DNA of 54,694 bases. Source: Bacteroidales bacterium (lineage in GTDB: Bacteria; Bacteroidota; Bacteroidia; Bacteroidales; ML635J-15). Each line of letters begins with the position of its first letter. Position 1 is the stretch's first letter. The notes beneath the pieces were generated by a model, which made no database searches, was not told the origin of the DNA, and saw nothing but the letters and a program-made list of their open reading frames with translations. A program made the position numbers and the translations under genes. The DNA is taken from positions 1-54,694 of the forward strand of contig JAQVOR010000004.1 in assembly GCA_028702535.1 (NCBI GenBank), read 5' to 3'. Below, in pieces: positions 8,448-17,339 of the stretch.

Positions 8448-9845
8448 TTAATAAGTATAGCCTAAAATTTTTAACATAGATTTATAACTTTGTTCCCTAG
8501 AGAAAAGTTTTGTACTAACCTTTCCTTCTTCATCTCGACTAATTATAACATGCTTTGGTGCCGGAGTAAGACAATGTTGAATTCCTCCAAAACCACCTAT
8601 TGACTCTTGATATGCTCCTGCGTTAAAAAAACCTATATATAATTTTTCTTGAGGATCAAATTCTGGAAGATAAATAGCATTTATATGCTGCTCACTATTA
8701 TAATAATCATCGCTATCACAGGTTACACCACCAAGAAACACACGCTCGTATTGGCTTTGCCATTTGTTTATTGGTAGCATAATAAATCTCTTATTAATTG
8801 ACCACGAATCAGGTAATGTTGTAATAAACGATGAGTCTATCATATTCCACTTTTCTCTATCGTTTTGAAGTTTCTGATATGCAACCGAATATATAGCTCC
8901 ACCACTTTCACCCACAGTATATGAGCCAAACTCAGTATAAATATCTGGTTCATCTATTCCAGCTTGATCACAAGCCATCTTTATTTGATTAACTATTTCT
9001 TCGGCCATATATTCGTACTCATATTCAAAAGTAAGACTGTTTTTTATTGGAAATCCCCCTCCAATATTAAGTGAATTAAGCTCTGGACAAACTTTTTTGA
9101 GCTCACAATAAACACTCATACACTTATTAAGTTCATTCCAATAATACGCCGTATCCTTTATACCAGTATTAATAAAGAAGTGTAACATCTTTAAATTAAC
9201 TCTCGGATTATTTTCAATAAAATCGTGATAATAACTAATTATGTTTTTATAACCTATTCCTAAGCGCGAAGTATAGAACTCGAACTTAGGCTCTTCCTCC
9301 GACGCAATACGAATACCTACATTTATATTACCATTAACCTTCTCAAGTAAGTGATCTAACTCAGCATAATTATCTAAAACAGGAATGACATAATCAAAGC
9401 CATCATTTATAAGATCAGTAATGTTTTCAATATAAGCAGGTAGCTTAAACCCATTACAAACGATATGCAAAGTCTCATCAACTAAGCCATCTTCCTTGAG
9501 TGATCTAATAATATCTATATCAAATTGTGAACTTGTCTCAATATGCACGTCATTTTTTAAGACTTCTTCTAATATAAATGCAAAATGTGAGCTTTTCGTA
9601 CAGTAACATTGAATATATTTACCACGATAGTTTACTTTAGTAATTGCAACATTAAACATCATGCGTGCTCGCTTAATATTCTCTGTTATCTTAGGTAAAT
9701 AAGTAAACTTCATTGGAGTTCCATACTGTTTAACTATATCCATTAGCGGGATACCATAATAATACAATTCACCGTCTTCAACCTCAAACTCCTCAGTTGG
9801 AAACTCGAATGATTGCTCAATCAAGTCTTGATACTTTACTTTCAT
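8448..9845 (-). CDS. speA: Arginine decarboxylase (PLP-dependent, alanine-racemase fold, short form)
   Basis: It converts arginine to agmatine. The 465-residue protein has the fold-type III layout. A PLP-lysine segment YCTKSSHFAF (K84) starts the barrel, the Gly-rich phosphate loop is LNIGGGFP (about 263-270), and EFGSYTVGESGG lies near the barrel end. The C-terminal beta domain carries the decarboxylase cysteine motif GVTCDSDD and the GAYQ segment. It is shorter than the roughly 630-residue E. coli SpeA and matches the compact form common in Bacteroidota. Because it lies with agmatinase and a deoxyhypusine-synthase-like gene, arginine decarboxylation is preferred over ornithine or diaminopimelate. 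ATG 9845 lies behind a well-spaced promoter. Confidence 0.88.
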   Translation of the reverse strand: MKVKYQDLIEQSFEFPTEEFEVEDGELYYYGIPLMDIVKQYGTPMKFTYLPKITENIKRARMMFNVAITKVNYRGKYIQCYCTKSSHFAFILEEVLKNDVHIETSSQFDIDIIRSLKEDGLVDETLHIVCNGFKLPAYIENITDLINDGFDYVIPVLDNYAELDHLLEKVNGNINVGIRIASEEEPKFEFYTSRLGIGYKNIISYYHDFIENNPRVNLKMLHFFINTGIKDTAYYWNELNKCMSVYCELKKVCPELNSLNIGGGFPIKNSLTFEYEYEYMAEEIVNQIKMACDQAGIDEPDIYTEFGSYTVGESGGAIYSVAYQKLQNDREKWNMIDSSFITTLPDSWSINKRFIMLPINKWQSQYERVFLGGVTCDSDDYYNSEQHINAIYLPEFDPQEKLYIGFFNAGAYQESIGGFGGIQHCLTPAPKHVIISRDEEGKVSTKLFSREQSYKSMLKILGYTY

Positions 9846-9882
9846 TTTAATAATTTAAGTTAGTTAGTTTAATATTTTTTTA

Positions 9883-9913
9883 CAAAACTAACTCATTTTG
9901 CTTAAATGTGCAA
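9883..9913 (-). promoter_or_regulatory. Promoter of the polyamine cluster
   Basis: On the minus strand TTG (9913-9911) and TAGTTTTG (9890-9883) are 20 bp apart, a good Bacteroidota promoter. It lies 37 bp upstream of the arginine decarboxylase ATG. Confidence 0.7.
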
Positions 9914-9970
9914 TTTTATTTTAAGTAAATTACTTTTTGCAACAAAGCAACAAATATGGGATTGCAAAAT

Positions 9971-10005
9971 ATTCTGGATTCTATATTCTGGGTTCTGGCT
10001 TCGAC
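9971..10005. repeat. Short heptamer repeat block
   Basis: Five consecutive 7-bp units read ATTCTGG, ATTCTAT, ATTCTGG, GTTCTGG, CTTCGAC. They resemble the 7-bp units of the arrays at 1-453 and 31964-32074, but no 8-bp block follows. The rest of the 304-bp gap 9846-10149 holds only the decarboxylase promoter and the clpS terminator. Confidence 0.55.
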
Positions 10006-10084
10006 AATCCCTAACATTAAAAAATGCAATTTCTCCTTAATAAACCTCTTAATTCCTTAATATTTCTAAAACTTATAAAACATA

Positions 10085-10115
10085 AAAACGGGATATTAAT
10101 TTAATACCCCGTTTT
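10085..10115 (-). terminator. Terminator downstream of clpS
   Basis: AAAACGGG at 10085-10092 pairs with CCCGTTTT at 10108-10115. The A/T-rich inner stem continues with one mismatch. On the minus strand the hairpin is followed by a T-rich stretch. It lies 35 bp after the clpS stop. Confidence 0.72.
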
Positions 10116-10149
10116 ATTATAAAAATAAATTTTATAAATTCGTACTGTC

Positions 10150-10428
10150 TTAATCAATCGTTACCTTAAGACCTTTATCAATTAGTGTTGTCCGCATTGG
10201 TTTTAATGATTTGTAATCACCTTTTTTAATATCACACTTTCCTTTGTGGTGTGTAATAAAGGCACATTGCTCCGCCTGAATAATGTCGTGATCACAAACT
10301 TCAATCAGGCAACTAATAACATATTCAAACGTATTGGTATTATCATTATACAGCATAAGGTGTCTGTCTTTATTAATACCTACATCTTCCTTTTTTGAAG
10401 GCTTTTGTATATTTTGATTTTCTTTCAT
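10150..10428 (-). CDS. clpS: ATP-dependent Clp protease adaptor ClpS
   Basis: ClpS delivers substrates with destabilising N-terminal residues to ClpAP. The 92-residue product has the typical disordered N-terminus (about 1-22) and the folded core. Landmarks are LMLYNDNTNTFEYVISCLIEVC (the D-N-T/N pocket region), then QAEQCAFITHHKGKC, with a His/Cys-containing helix. It ends LKPMRTTLIDKGLKVTI. An in-frame TTG at 10437 falls inside the promoter box, so ATG 10428 is preferred. It lies between the 1890-residue protein gene and the polyamine cluster and appears monocistronic. Confidence 0.9.
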   Translation of the reverse strand: MKENQNIQKPSKKEDVGINKDRHLMLYNDNTNTFEYVISCLIEVCDHDIIQAEQCAFITHHKGKCDIKKGDYKSLKPMRTTLIDKGLKVTID

Positions 10429-10434
10429 ATAATA

Positions 10435-10442
10435 CAAAAATA
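10435..10442 (-). promoter_or_regulatory. TAnnTTTG box of clpS
   Basis: TATTTTTG on the minus strand lies 6 bp before ATG 10428, implying a very short or absent leader. No clear -33 TTTG is seen. Confidence 0.45.
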
Positions 10443-10564
10443 CGTATTATTCCATTACGAAGCATTTATAAACTTTTATATTTCTATTAATTATAAAATA
10501 GAACTGAAAACATATATAATTAGCACAATATAGCAGTCTCAAGCACAAAAACTATTGTTTTATG

Positions 10565-13500
10565 CTAATTCAACATTCGAGCACGTGCAACATCAATACG
10601 TTTTCCATTAACGTAAGCAACAATAAAGGCATCTTTTATTCCAGCAGCAACTACATTATTCAGTTCAGATTGTGCATCCAAATAGTTGGCAAATATTCCA
10701 ATCCGATACAGCGTAAGATTGTTATTGGTTAACCTAACTAACTGATTATTACCAGCAATTCGTCTAAACGAATCACGAATAAATGTGTTTACATCATTTC
10801 TAAATACTCCTATTTGAATATAATATTCTACAAGCGGCTCAGCATTTATATTTGTCGGTTCTTCCACATCAGGATTGAGGTTTTGAACTATTGGAGGCTC
10901 TGGTTGCTGAACTTGTTGAATTTCAGGAATTTGATTATCCGGAATATTAAGTGTGATTTCATCTTGAGGAGTTTCAATATTTGCTAAAAGATTTCGTGCA
11001 TCATTCAAACTAATTTTCTCCCCATTGCGATAAGCAACAACAAAAGCATCGGTAATTCCAAGACGTCTAATCTTATTTTGCTCATTTATTGCAGTATTAA
11101 TATCGTAGTATCTTCCAAAAGTGTGTCGCACCAAATTGCCAGTATAATTATGATACATTATCGGGTCCAAACCATAAAGCCTCTCAGCCACAACCTGTGT
11201 TGCATAAACCCCAATTTGAACACAGAAGAAAACGCCCGATGTTTCTGTTAAATTACGTGTATCCAAATTATCAACTAGTTTTGTTCTATTTTCTTGATTA
11301 TTATTAGCAATAAGCAATTCTGTTCCAATACGCTCTTCAATCCGGCGTGCTTCATAAACCGCTATCCGTTGTCCATTATAATAAGCAACAATAAAAGCGT
11401 CTGCATAGCCCATTGCTTGTACATTTGGCAAAGTGTTTCTAGCATCATCAAACTTATTGAAATTTCCAACAATATATCGTACTAGAGCTGAATTTGGAAT
11501 AGCTTCCCAAAATATTGGCTTAATTCCTGTAATCATATCATTTGCGACTTTACCGTTAAATGCAGCAATCTGGATTCGATAATACAAACCTTCTGTATCA
11601 GGAATACCAGTTATAGGATTAGCATCTGAATAAAAACTACCTGCATTTGCATCGAATAAATTTTCTAAATTTAAATTTAAAGTATTTTTATTCTTATCAT
11701 TTACATTATCCAATACAACCTCATCTTTACTGTTGTTTTCAACAACTGCGATGCCATCAGATTCTATAATATTATCATTTACCTTAATTTCATCTTTTAC
11801 ATCAACATTATTATCAATCAAAACTAAATTATCTCTATCTGATGTTTTTACAGATCGATAATGAGCTATTACAAGCGGATCGCTCTCCGTCCCTTTTGAT
11901 TTAAGATAGTTGGCTGCATTTAACATATTTACCCCCTCAACACTTAATAGCTCAGCTTTTTTATATATTTCAACTACATAAGGATCTGCCGTTTTAGCCT
12001 TGTATCTAATAATAACTTCAAAAAGTGCGATAGACTCAGTAAATTTGCTTTCTGATTCTGATTTTATACTATCACTAACAGGAGCAGTTTTATTATTTAC
12101 TGATGTAGAATTATAGTAATAATCGTCTCCAAAATTGTTTTTCAAACTTAAATAATCCTCACTATATCTAGCCCAAAGTTTAAGTTCTTTCAGATATTTT
12201 TTATTTTCTTTCTGTAATTCTTTTTGGAGCTTTTTATACTCTGAACTTGAGCGAGAGTTCCGCATTGTAGATTCTATCCCAGCAATTGTAATTTCGTGAG
12301 ACTTTATTTTAGACTCAATAATCGAAATATTATTCTCTAATTTATAAAGCTCTGATGTAGTTTTATTATCGTAATCATAATCATATTTAAAATCTCCTTT
12401 ATTTGTAAAATCACTTGCTGTAATAGTCTCCGAGTTTGTAGATTCGACTACAGGTATGCTTGCGTTTGCATTTCTGATATTTGCAGCAAGAACATCATCA
12501 TCAGTATCCAATGCAATCGAATTATAAATATTAAAAATCCTGTCTTCCAAACTAATTGCGTCAAGATGCTTTTGATTTAACTCTTCAGCCGTATAAAAAT
12601 TATTATATTCCACAATAGAACTGCGTAACTCATTTTGTTTGACCAACAAACTGTCAAGCAAATTTTTATTATAATTAGATTCAACTAACTTATTGATAAC
12701 ACCCAATTCTACAATTATTTCGTTTGAGGTTTTACTATACTCCACTAATTTATCAATCTGTTTTTCTTGTGTCTGACGTAATTCTGCATTTAATTTTTCA
12801 AGTTTCTTTTTATCACTATTATTATTAAGGTCAGTTTTTATTTTGTCAATATTATCTGCCAAGTCATTAATTTCTTGTTTTCGCTTTGTTTGTTGCTGTA
12901 TATTGATTTTAATCCGACCTCCATAACTAACCGAATCAAGTTTTTGAACATCCTCTTTATCTGCAATAATTACGGTTTCCTTGATTGTTGGTTCCTGCCG
13001 ATTTACAGATGTGCTGTATGCATAAAGCGATTCTATTTCTTTATCAGGTTTGATTTCATAATTTTTACGATATTTTTTTTCGTCACGTACTATTTCAAAT
13101 GCATAAGCATAGTATTGGCTTGCTAACTCGAGATTTTTCCACGCCTCGGCGAGTTTTTGCATTTTTTCTAGCTGATTATGAGTTTCTTCGGAGGAGAATT
13201 GTAAATCCGCAGCTTTTTGTTCAAGATTTTTAATATTATCAACTTGTTCGATGACGTTTTTAGATTTATCTGGCAGATTTTCAAAAGATTTACTGTAAAT
13301 ATTTAGTTTCTCATAACTATCTAATAGCTTTTGATTTATAAAATCTAAATTCTGCTTAATTGTAGCATCTAATATTTCGTTTGCCTCAACTATAATTTTA
13401 TTGTTTTGCACCTTATCTTTCTCAATTTCTGCTTGATTATAAAGGATTTCAACCTCTTTAAACTTGCTTGTAATTTCTTGTACTTTCTGCGAATCGTTCG

Positions 13501-16237
13501 TTGCACTTATTTCATTTAATCTTAAATCTAGATGTTTAAGGATATCTTTATTAGTGGTATTATCAGCAATTATTGCACTCGCTTTTAAGTTTTCGATTTT
13601 TTGAATTATTATTTTATCAATTTCTGATTTCATTCCTTCGAGATAAAGCATTGGCGGGATATCTTGATTAGCCCCAAGAACTTTTAAATCGCTTATGTCA
13701 TTAGCAAGATGTTGTGATTCGCCAATTAATCTTTGTGTTTCGAGCATCTCAGCCTGATTTTCTATACCAGTATAAGTGTTTTTATAATTCTCAAAAATTG
13801 GAATGTAATTATTAATATCTATTGGCGTTTGCGAGTTGAGATATGAAGTTATTTTGGCGTTATTATTATTAATCTCCGCTTTATATTTATTAATTTCAGT
13901 AATTATTTTTTGTTTTTCTGAATTATTGGCGGCATTATCAAATTTTATTTCAAGATTTTTAACTAGTTCCTTAACAGAGTCATTTTTATAAATTAGCTCA
14001 CCTGTTTTTAAAGTGCTTTCAGACAATACATCTTCATATTTATCTGTATATGATTTTGTGTCTATAAGTATATCTTCTAGCCCAGCATCTGTCAAATCAG
14101 GACCTACATACAAAATTGCATCAAGATTTAGCTCCTTCGAATAATACTTTGTATCCGACAAAATCCTATCTTGTTGGTGTGCAAGTTCTTTTAAAGAATT
14201 TTGCGAAATATGGGTTTTCAATAAATCAATTTCATTATTATTTTTATCAATTTTAAAATTAGGATTATAAATTAAACCGTCTTCTATTCCAACTAAACTA
14301 TTTTCGACAATCAGTCTTCTATTATCAATTTGTTTAATTTCATACTCAAGAAACTCAAGCTGTACCTCATTATCTTTTATTTTACCAATCAAGTCTATTT
14401 TTTCATTTTCTAAAGTTTTAATATCATAAACATATTTTTCTCGAACATTAAAGTCTTTTTCATTTTTTGCAAGATCAAATTTTAGGTTTATCTTTTCGTT
14501 AAGAGCATCAAGTTTTTTAAAATCATCGGATAGTCTGGTACTAAATACATCAAGCTTTTTTGATTTAGCATCTCGCTCAGACAATAGTTTTTTATTATAA
14601 GTATCTGCAGGAGAATTCACATCTATATTTTCGATTTCACGAGATATTTTTGCTATCTGCTCCTCAATATTCTTTTTATTTCTGGATAATCCACTCAATA
14701 TATCAAGTTCATTTTCATAATAATTTGATAGTGAGATTAACTGATTTGCCTTATCGTAATAAAAATTTGCCAAATCAAACATCTCACTTGCAACATTCGA
14801 TTTTTCTATAATTATCCTACTAAGGCTATCGCGAAGTCTTTCTGCTTCGGAATCTCGTTTATTTCGCAAAGCGGAAACATCTTTATTTATTAATTTTATT
14901 TCATTTAAGTTTATTTGACAAATTTCGTAAGTAGCAGAGGCATACTCAAAGAACTCCTGAGCGATAGACTTTTTTTCGTCAAGTAATTTGTAAGATTTAT
15001 CTAGATTTATTTCATTATTATTTACAGTATCCAGATTTGCAATTATCTCAGTGCGATATTCGCTGGTATCTATCATGCTTCGAGCTCTGACCTCTTGTCG
15101 TTTGGTTAATTCTGCAATTGCCGTAGGTTTAATAGTCAAACTTGCATGTTTATACACCTCATCAATACTAACAATTTGACGGGTCAAAGGCTCTTTTTCA
15201 AGCAATATTCTGTAAACCCCAATTTGTCCGCTTTTAGATTCACGTGTCGAAGCAAAAAAAGCTGTTTCACCGTATCTATCCACTGAATACATAATATCAT
15301 CATAAGGAGTATTAATCGGAAAATCGAGATTTACTGGCACAGACCAAGTGTTGTTTGACGCATTATATTGACTTCTAAAAATATCATATCCTCCAATACT
15401 ATTATGTCCTTTAGATGAAAAATAAAGCGTTTTACCATCATCGCTTAAAAAAGGATACGCCTCATCATAAGGAGTATTTATATTTTCGGACAATAATTGC
15501 GGTTTCGACCAACCAGTTGGGGTTTTATAGCTTATATATAAATCCAAACTATTTTTACGACTATCGCCATAACTACTCAAAAGTACAATATTGTTTATAT
15601 TTGAAATATACATCAAGTCAGATTGATCCATTCGTTTATCAGCTTTGCCTTTAAATTCATCAGTTTTGACAATTATTTCGCCCCCAAAATCCTTAAGTTC
15701 ATAAGAATAATAGAAGTTTTCGAGCGAGGTCTGCCTATTACTTATTACTTTAAGCTCATAAGCATATCGAATTAGATCTTTGCCACTTTTTGCTTGTCCA
15801 ATAAACTTATCAACATCATACTCATTCCAAACTTTAGCCTTAGTTCCAATCTTAAAATCATTATAATAAGCAATTGCTTTATCAAAATCATATAAATATA
15901 GATAACCTAATCCCATATAAAAATTTGCTTCGGGTATTCCTTTACCAACGGCAAAATTAAGATAATCAAAAGCTTTTTTAACATCAGTATTTTTATTTAC
16001 CATTGAGGCCCCATAAACGAAATTAAATACAGGTTCACGAGGATATAAGCTCAATAATTGCGAAAATCCTTGCAAAGAAACAGTAAAATCTTTTTCGTAA
16101 AACGCTTCTAAACTACGTTTAAATAGCTCCTTTTCGTCAGGGGTCATCTCTGTACTAGGCTTAAATTGAGCATAGCCATAAGAAGCTATCAAAATTAACA
16201 GCAATAATAAAACGAGTATGTTCTTAGCATTTTTCAA
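10565..16237 (-). CDS. Giant TPR / beta-propeller / coiled-coil protein with three C-terminal SPOR-like repeats
   Basis: The 1890-residue protein has a signal peptide (LVLLLLLILIASYGYAQ). A TPR-like region follows (about 30-190), then a PD40/WD40-like propeller (about 200-350; LSDDGKTLYFSSKGHNSIGG, NTPYDDIMYS). About 1,100 residues of Glu/Lys/Asn-rich coiled coil run to about 1480. Three repeated modules end the protein (about 1570-1650, 1690-1770, 1810-1890), each opening YxxQIGVF-like and closing with DAFIVAYxNGxRI. These resemble SPOR domains, which bind denuded peptidoglycan. The first half resembles PorE-type T9SS periplasmic proteins, but an SPOR-like tail replaces OmpA. A periplasmic scaffold linking envelope and cell wall is inferred. 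The start is an unusual TTG; the signal peptide supports it and the next ATG is internal. Confidence 0.85.
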   Translation of the reverse strand: MKNAKNILVLLLLLILIASYGYAQFKPSTEMTPDEKELFKRSLEAFYEKDFTVSLQGFSQLLSLYPREPVFNFVYGASMVNKNTDVKKAFDYLNFAVGKGIPEANFYMGLGYLYLYDFDKAIAYYNDFKIGTKAKVWNEYDVDKFIGQAKSGKDLIRYAYELKVISNRQTSLENFYYSYELKDFGGEIIVKTDEFKGKADKRMDQSDLMYISNINNIVLLSSYGDSRKNSLDLYISYKTPTGWSKPQLLSENINTPYDEAYPFLSDDGKTLYFSSKGHNSIGGYDIFRSQYNASNNTWSVPVNLDFPINTPYDDIMYSVDRYGETAFFASTRESKSGQIGVYRILLEKEPLTRQIVSIDEVYKHASLTIKPTAIAELTKRQEVRARSMIDTSEYRTEIIANLDTVNNNEINLDKSYKLLDEKKSIAQEFFEYASATYEICQINLNEIKLINKDVSALRNKRDSEAERLRDSLSRIIIEKSNVASEMFDLANFYYDKANQLISLSNYYENELDILSGLSRNKKNIEEQIAKISREIENIDVNSPADTYNKKLLSERDAKSKKLDVFSTRLSDDFKKLDALNEKINLKFDLAKNEKDFNVREKYVYDIKTLENEKIDLIGKIKDNEVQLEFLEYEIKQIDNRRLIVENSLVGIEDGLIYNPNFKIDKNNNEIDLLKTHISQNSLKELAHQQDRILSDTKYYSKELNLDAILYVGPDLTDAGLEDILIDTKSYTDKYEDVLSESTLKTGELIYKNDSVKELVKNLEIKFDNAANNSEKQKIITEINKYKAEINNNNAKITSYLNSQTPIDINNYIPIFENYKNTYTGIENQAEMLETQRLIGESQHLANDISDLKVLGANQDIPPMLYLEGMKSEIDKIIIQKIENLKASAIIADNTTNKDILKHLDLRLNEISATNDSQKVQEITSKFKEVEILYNQAEIEKDKVQNNKIIVEANEILDATIKQNLDFINQKLLDSYEKLNIYSKSFENLPDKSKNVIEQVDNIKNLEQKAADLQFSSEETHNQLEKMQKLAEAWKNLELASQYYAYAFEIVRDEKKYRKNYEIKPDKEIESLYAYSTSVNRQEPTIKETVIIADKEDVQKLDSVSYGGRIKINIQQQTKRKQEINDLADNIDKIKTDLNNNSDKKKLEKLNAELRQTQEKQIDKLVEYSKTSNEIIVELGVINKLVESNYNKNLLDSLLVKQNELRSSIVEYNNFYTAEELNQKHLDAISLEDRIFNIYNSIALDTDDDVLAANIRNANASIPVVESTNSETITASDFTNKGDFKYDYDYDNKTTSELYKLENNISIIESKIKSHEITIAGIESTMRNSRSSSEYKKLQKELQKENKKYLKELKLWARYSEDYLSLKNNFGDDYYYNSTSVNNKTAPVSDSIKSESESKFTESIALFEVIIRYKAKTADPYVVEIYKKAELLSVEGVNMLNAANYLKSKGTESDPLVIAHYRSVKTSDRDNLVLIDNNVDVKDEIKVNDNIIESDGIAVVENNSKDEVVLDNVNDKNKNTLNLNLENLFDANAGSFYSDANPITGIPDTEGLYYRIQIAAFNGKVANDMITGIKPIFWEAIPNSALVRYIVGNFNKFDDARNTLPNVQAMGYADAFIVAYYNGQRIAVYEARRIEERIGTELLIANNNQENRTKLVDNLDTRNLTETSGVFFCVQIGVYATQVVAERLYGLDPIMYHNYTGNLVRHTFGRYYDINTAINEQNKIRRLGITDAFVVAYRNGEKISLNDARNLLANIETPQDEITLNIPDNQIPEIQQVQQPEPPIVQNLNPDVEEPTNINAEPLVEYYIQIGVFRNDVNTFIRDSFRRIAGNNQLVRLTNNNLTLYRIGIFANYLDAQSELNNVVAAGIKDAFIVAYVNGKRIDVARARMLN

Positions 16238-16323
16238 TTCATAAAATAAAATTTAAAAATAACTAAACTTTAAGTAATATTGAAAAAAAAGATTGAAACA
16301 AGTAAAAAATTACGCCAAATAGA

Positions 16324-16394
16324 GAGAAAAACAACACTGGGATTGTAATCGGGCGAACGGAGAAAACAACATTCGGATTGCAATCGAGCGAACG
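16324..16394. repeat. Imperfect 35-bp tandem duplication in a divergent intergenic region
   Basis: GAGAAAAACAACACTGGG... at 16324-16359 is followed directly by GAGAAAACAACATTCGG... at 16360-16394. Both end GCGAACG, and the copies differ at about five positions. It lies between the divergent 1890-residue protein gene and mazG, just upstream of the mazG promoter box. It could be a paired regulator site or a plain duplication. Confidence 0.7.
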
Positions 16395-16426
16395 TATAAA
16401 ATTCGTCCTAAAACCAAAAATAATGA

Positions 16427-16434
16427 TAACTTTG
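16427..16434 (+). promoter_or_regulatory. TAnnTTTG box upstream of mazG
   Basis: TAACTTTG lies 76 bp upstream of the mazG ATG, just after the tandem duplication. The -33 element is unclear. Confidence 0.5.
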
Positions 16435-16510
16435 CTACGCAAAAAACTATTACTATAAAGATAAAATAAACTTTTTGCAAATTATAAATTTAAAGTGAAA
16501 TATTATTAAA

Positions 16511-17281
16511 ATGGACAAGAGACTGCAAGAATTTAAGCGTTTATTAGATATCATGGACGAGTTGCGTAAGAAATGCCCTTGGGACAGTAAACAAACAAAT
16601 CAGAGCCTGCGAACTTTGACAATAGAAGAAGTATTTGAACTTGCCGAAGCGGTAGCCGAAGAAAATAATGAGGAAATTAAAAATGAACTTGGAGATATTC
16701 TTCTTCATATAGTTTTTTACGCTAAAATTGGTGAGGAAAATTCGAGTTTTGATATTGCAGACGTTATTAGTGGAATAAATAAAAAATTAATATTTAGACA
16801 TCCTCATATTTTTGGAGATGTAAATGTACAAACAGCAGAAGATGTAGAAGAAAATTGGGAGCGTATAAAACTTAAAGAAGGTAAAAAGAAAACTGTCCTT
16901 GGCGGAGTTCCTAATAGCTTGCCAGCATTAATTAAGGCACACCGAATTCAGGATAAAGCCAGAGGAATGGGATTTGATTGGGACGAAAAAGAACAAGTTT
17001 GGGATAAAGTATTGGAAGAGTATAACGAACTTATGCAAGAAGTAAAAACTGGTTCTCAAGAGGATATCGAAAACGAATTTGGAGATTTTCTTTTTTCAAT
17101 GATAAATGCAGCACGATTGTACGGTATCAATCCCGAAAATGCTCTCGAAAAAACAAACAAAAAGTTTATAAAAAGATTTAATTATCTTGAACAACAAACA
17201 ATAGCACAAGGAAAAGACCTTAAAGATATGCCCCTTAAAGAAATGGACGCAATTTGGGAAAAAGCAAAAAAATGGGACTAA
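16511..17281 (+). CDS. mazG: Nucleoside triphosphate pyrophosphohydrolase MazG
   Basis: It hydrolyses non-canonical or excess NTPs to NMP and pyrophosphate in the cytosol. The 256-residue length matches two-domain MazG. Domain 1 (about 1-110) has KKCPWDSKQTNQSLRTLTIEE and the EEVFEL...ELGDILLH metal-binding helices (EExxE, ExxD). Domain 2 (about 140-250) repeats the layout with YNELMQEVKTG and ENEFGDFLFSMINAARL. The linker carries KLKEGKKKTVLGGVPNSLPALIKAHRIQDKARGMGFDW-type sequence. It is the first gene of a + strand run toward the glycosyltransferase. Confidence 0.95.
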   Translation: MDKRLQEFKRLLDIMDELRKKCPWDSKQTNQSLRTLTIEEVFELAEAVAEENNEEIKNELGDILLHIVFYAKIGEENSSFDIADVISGINKKLIFRHPHIFGDVNVQTAEDVEENWERIKLKEGKKKTVLGGVPNSLPALIKAHRIQDKARGMGFDWDEKEQVWDKVLEEYNELMQEVKTGSQEDIENEFGDFLFSMINAARLYGINPENALEKTNKKFIKRFNYLEQQTIAQGKDLKDMPLKEMDAIWEKAKKWD

Positions 17282-17339
17282 TACCATTAATTATATAGCA
17301 CTTTAAATAATCAGAACTTTTAAAAGGACATAACGCATT

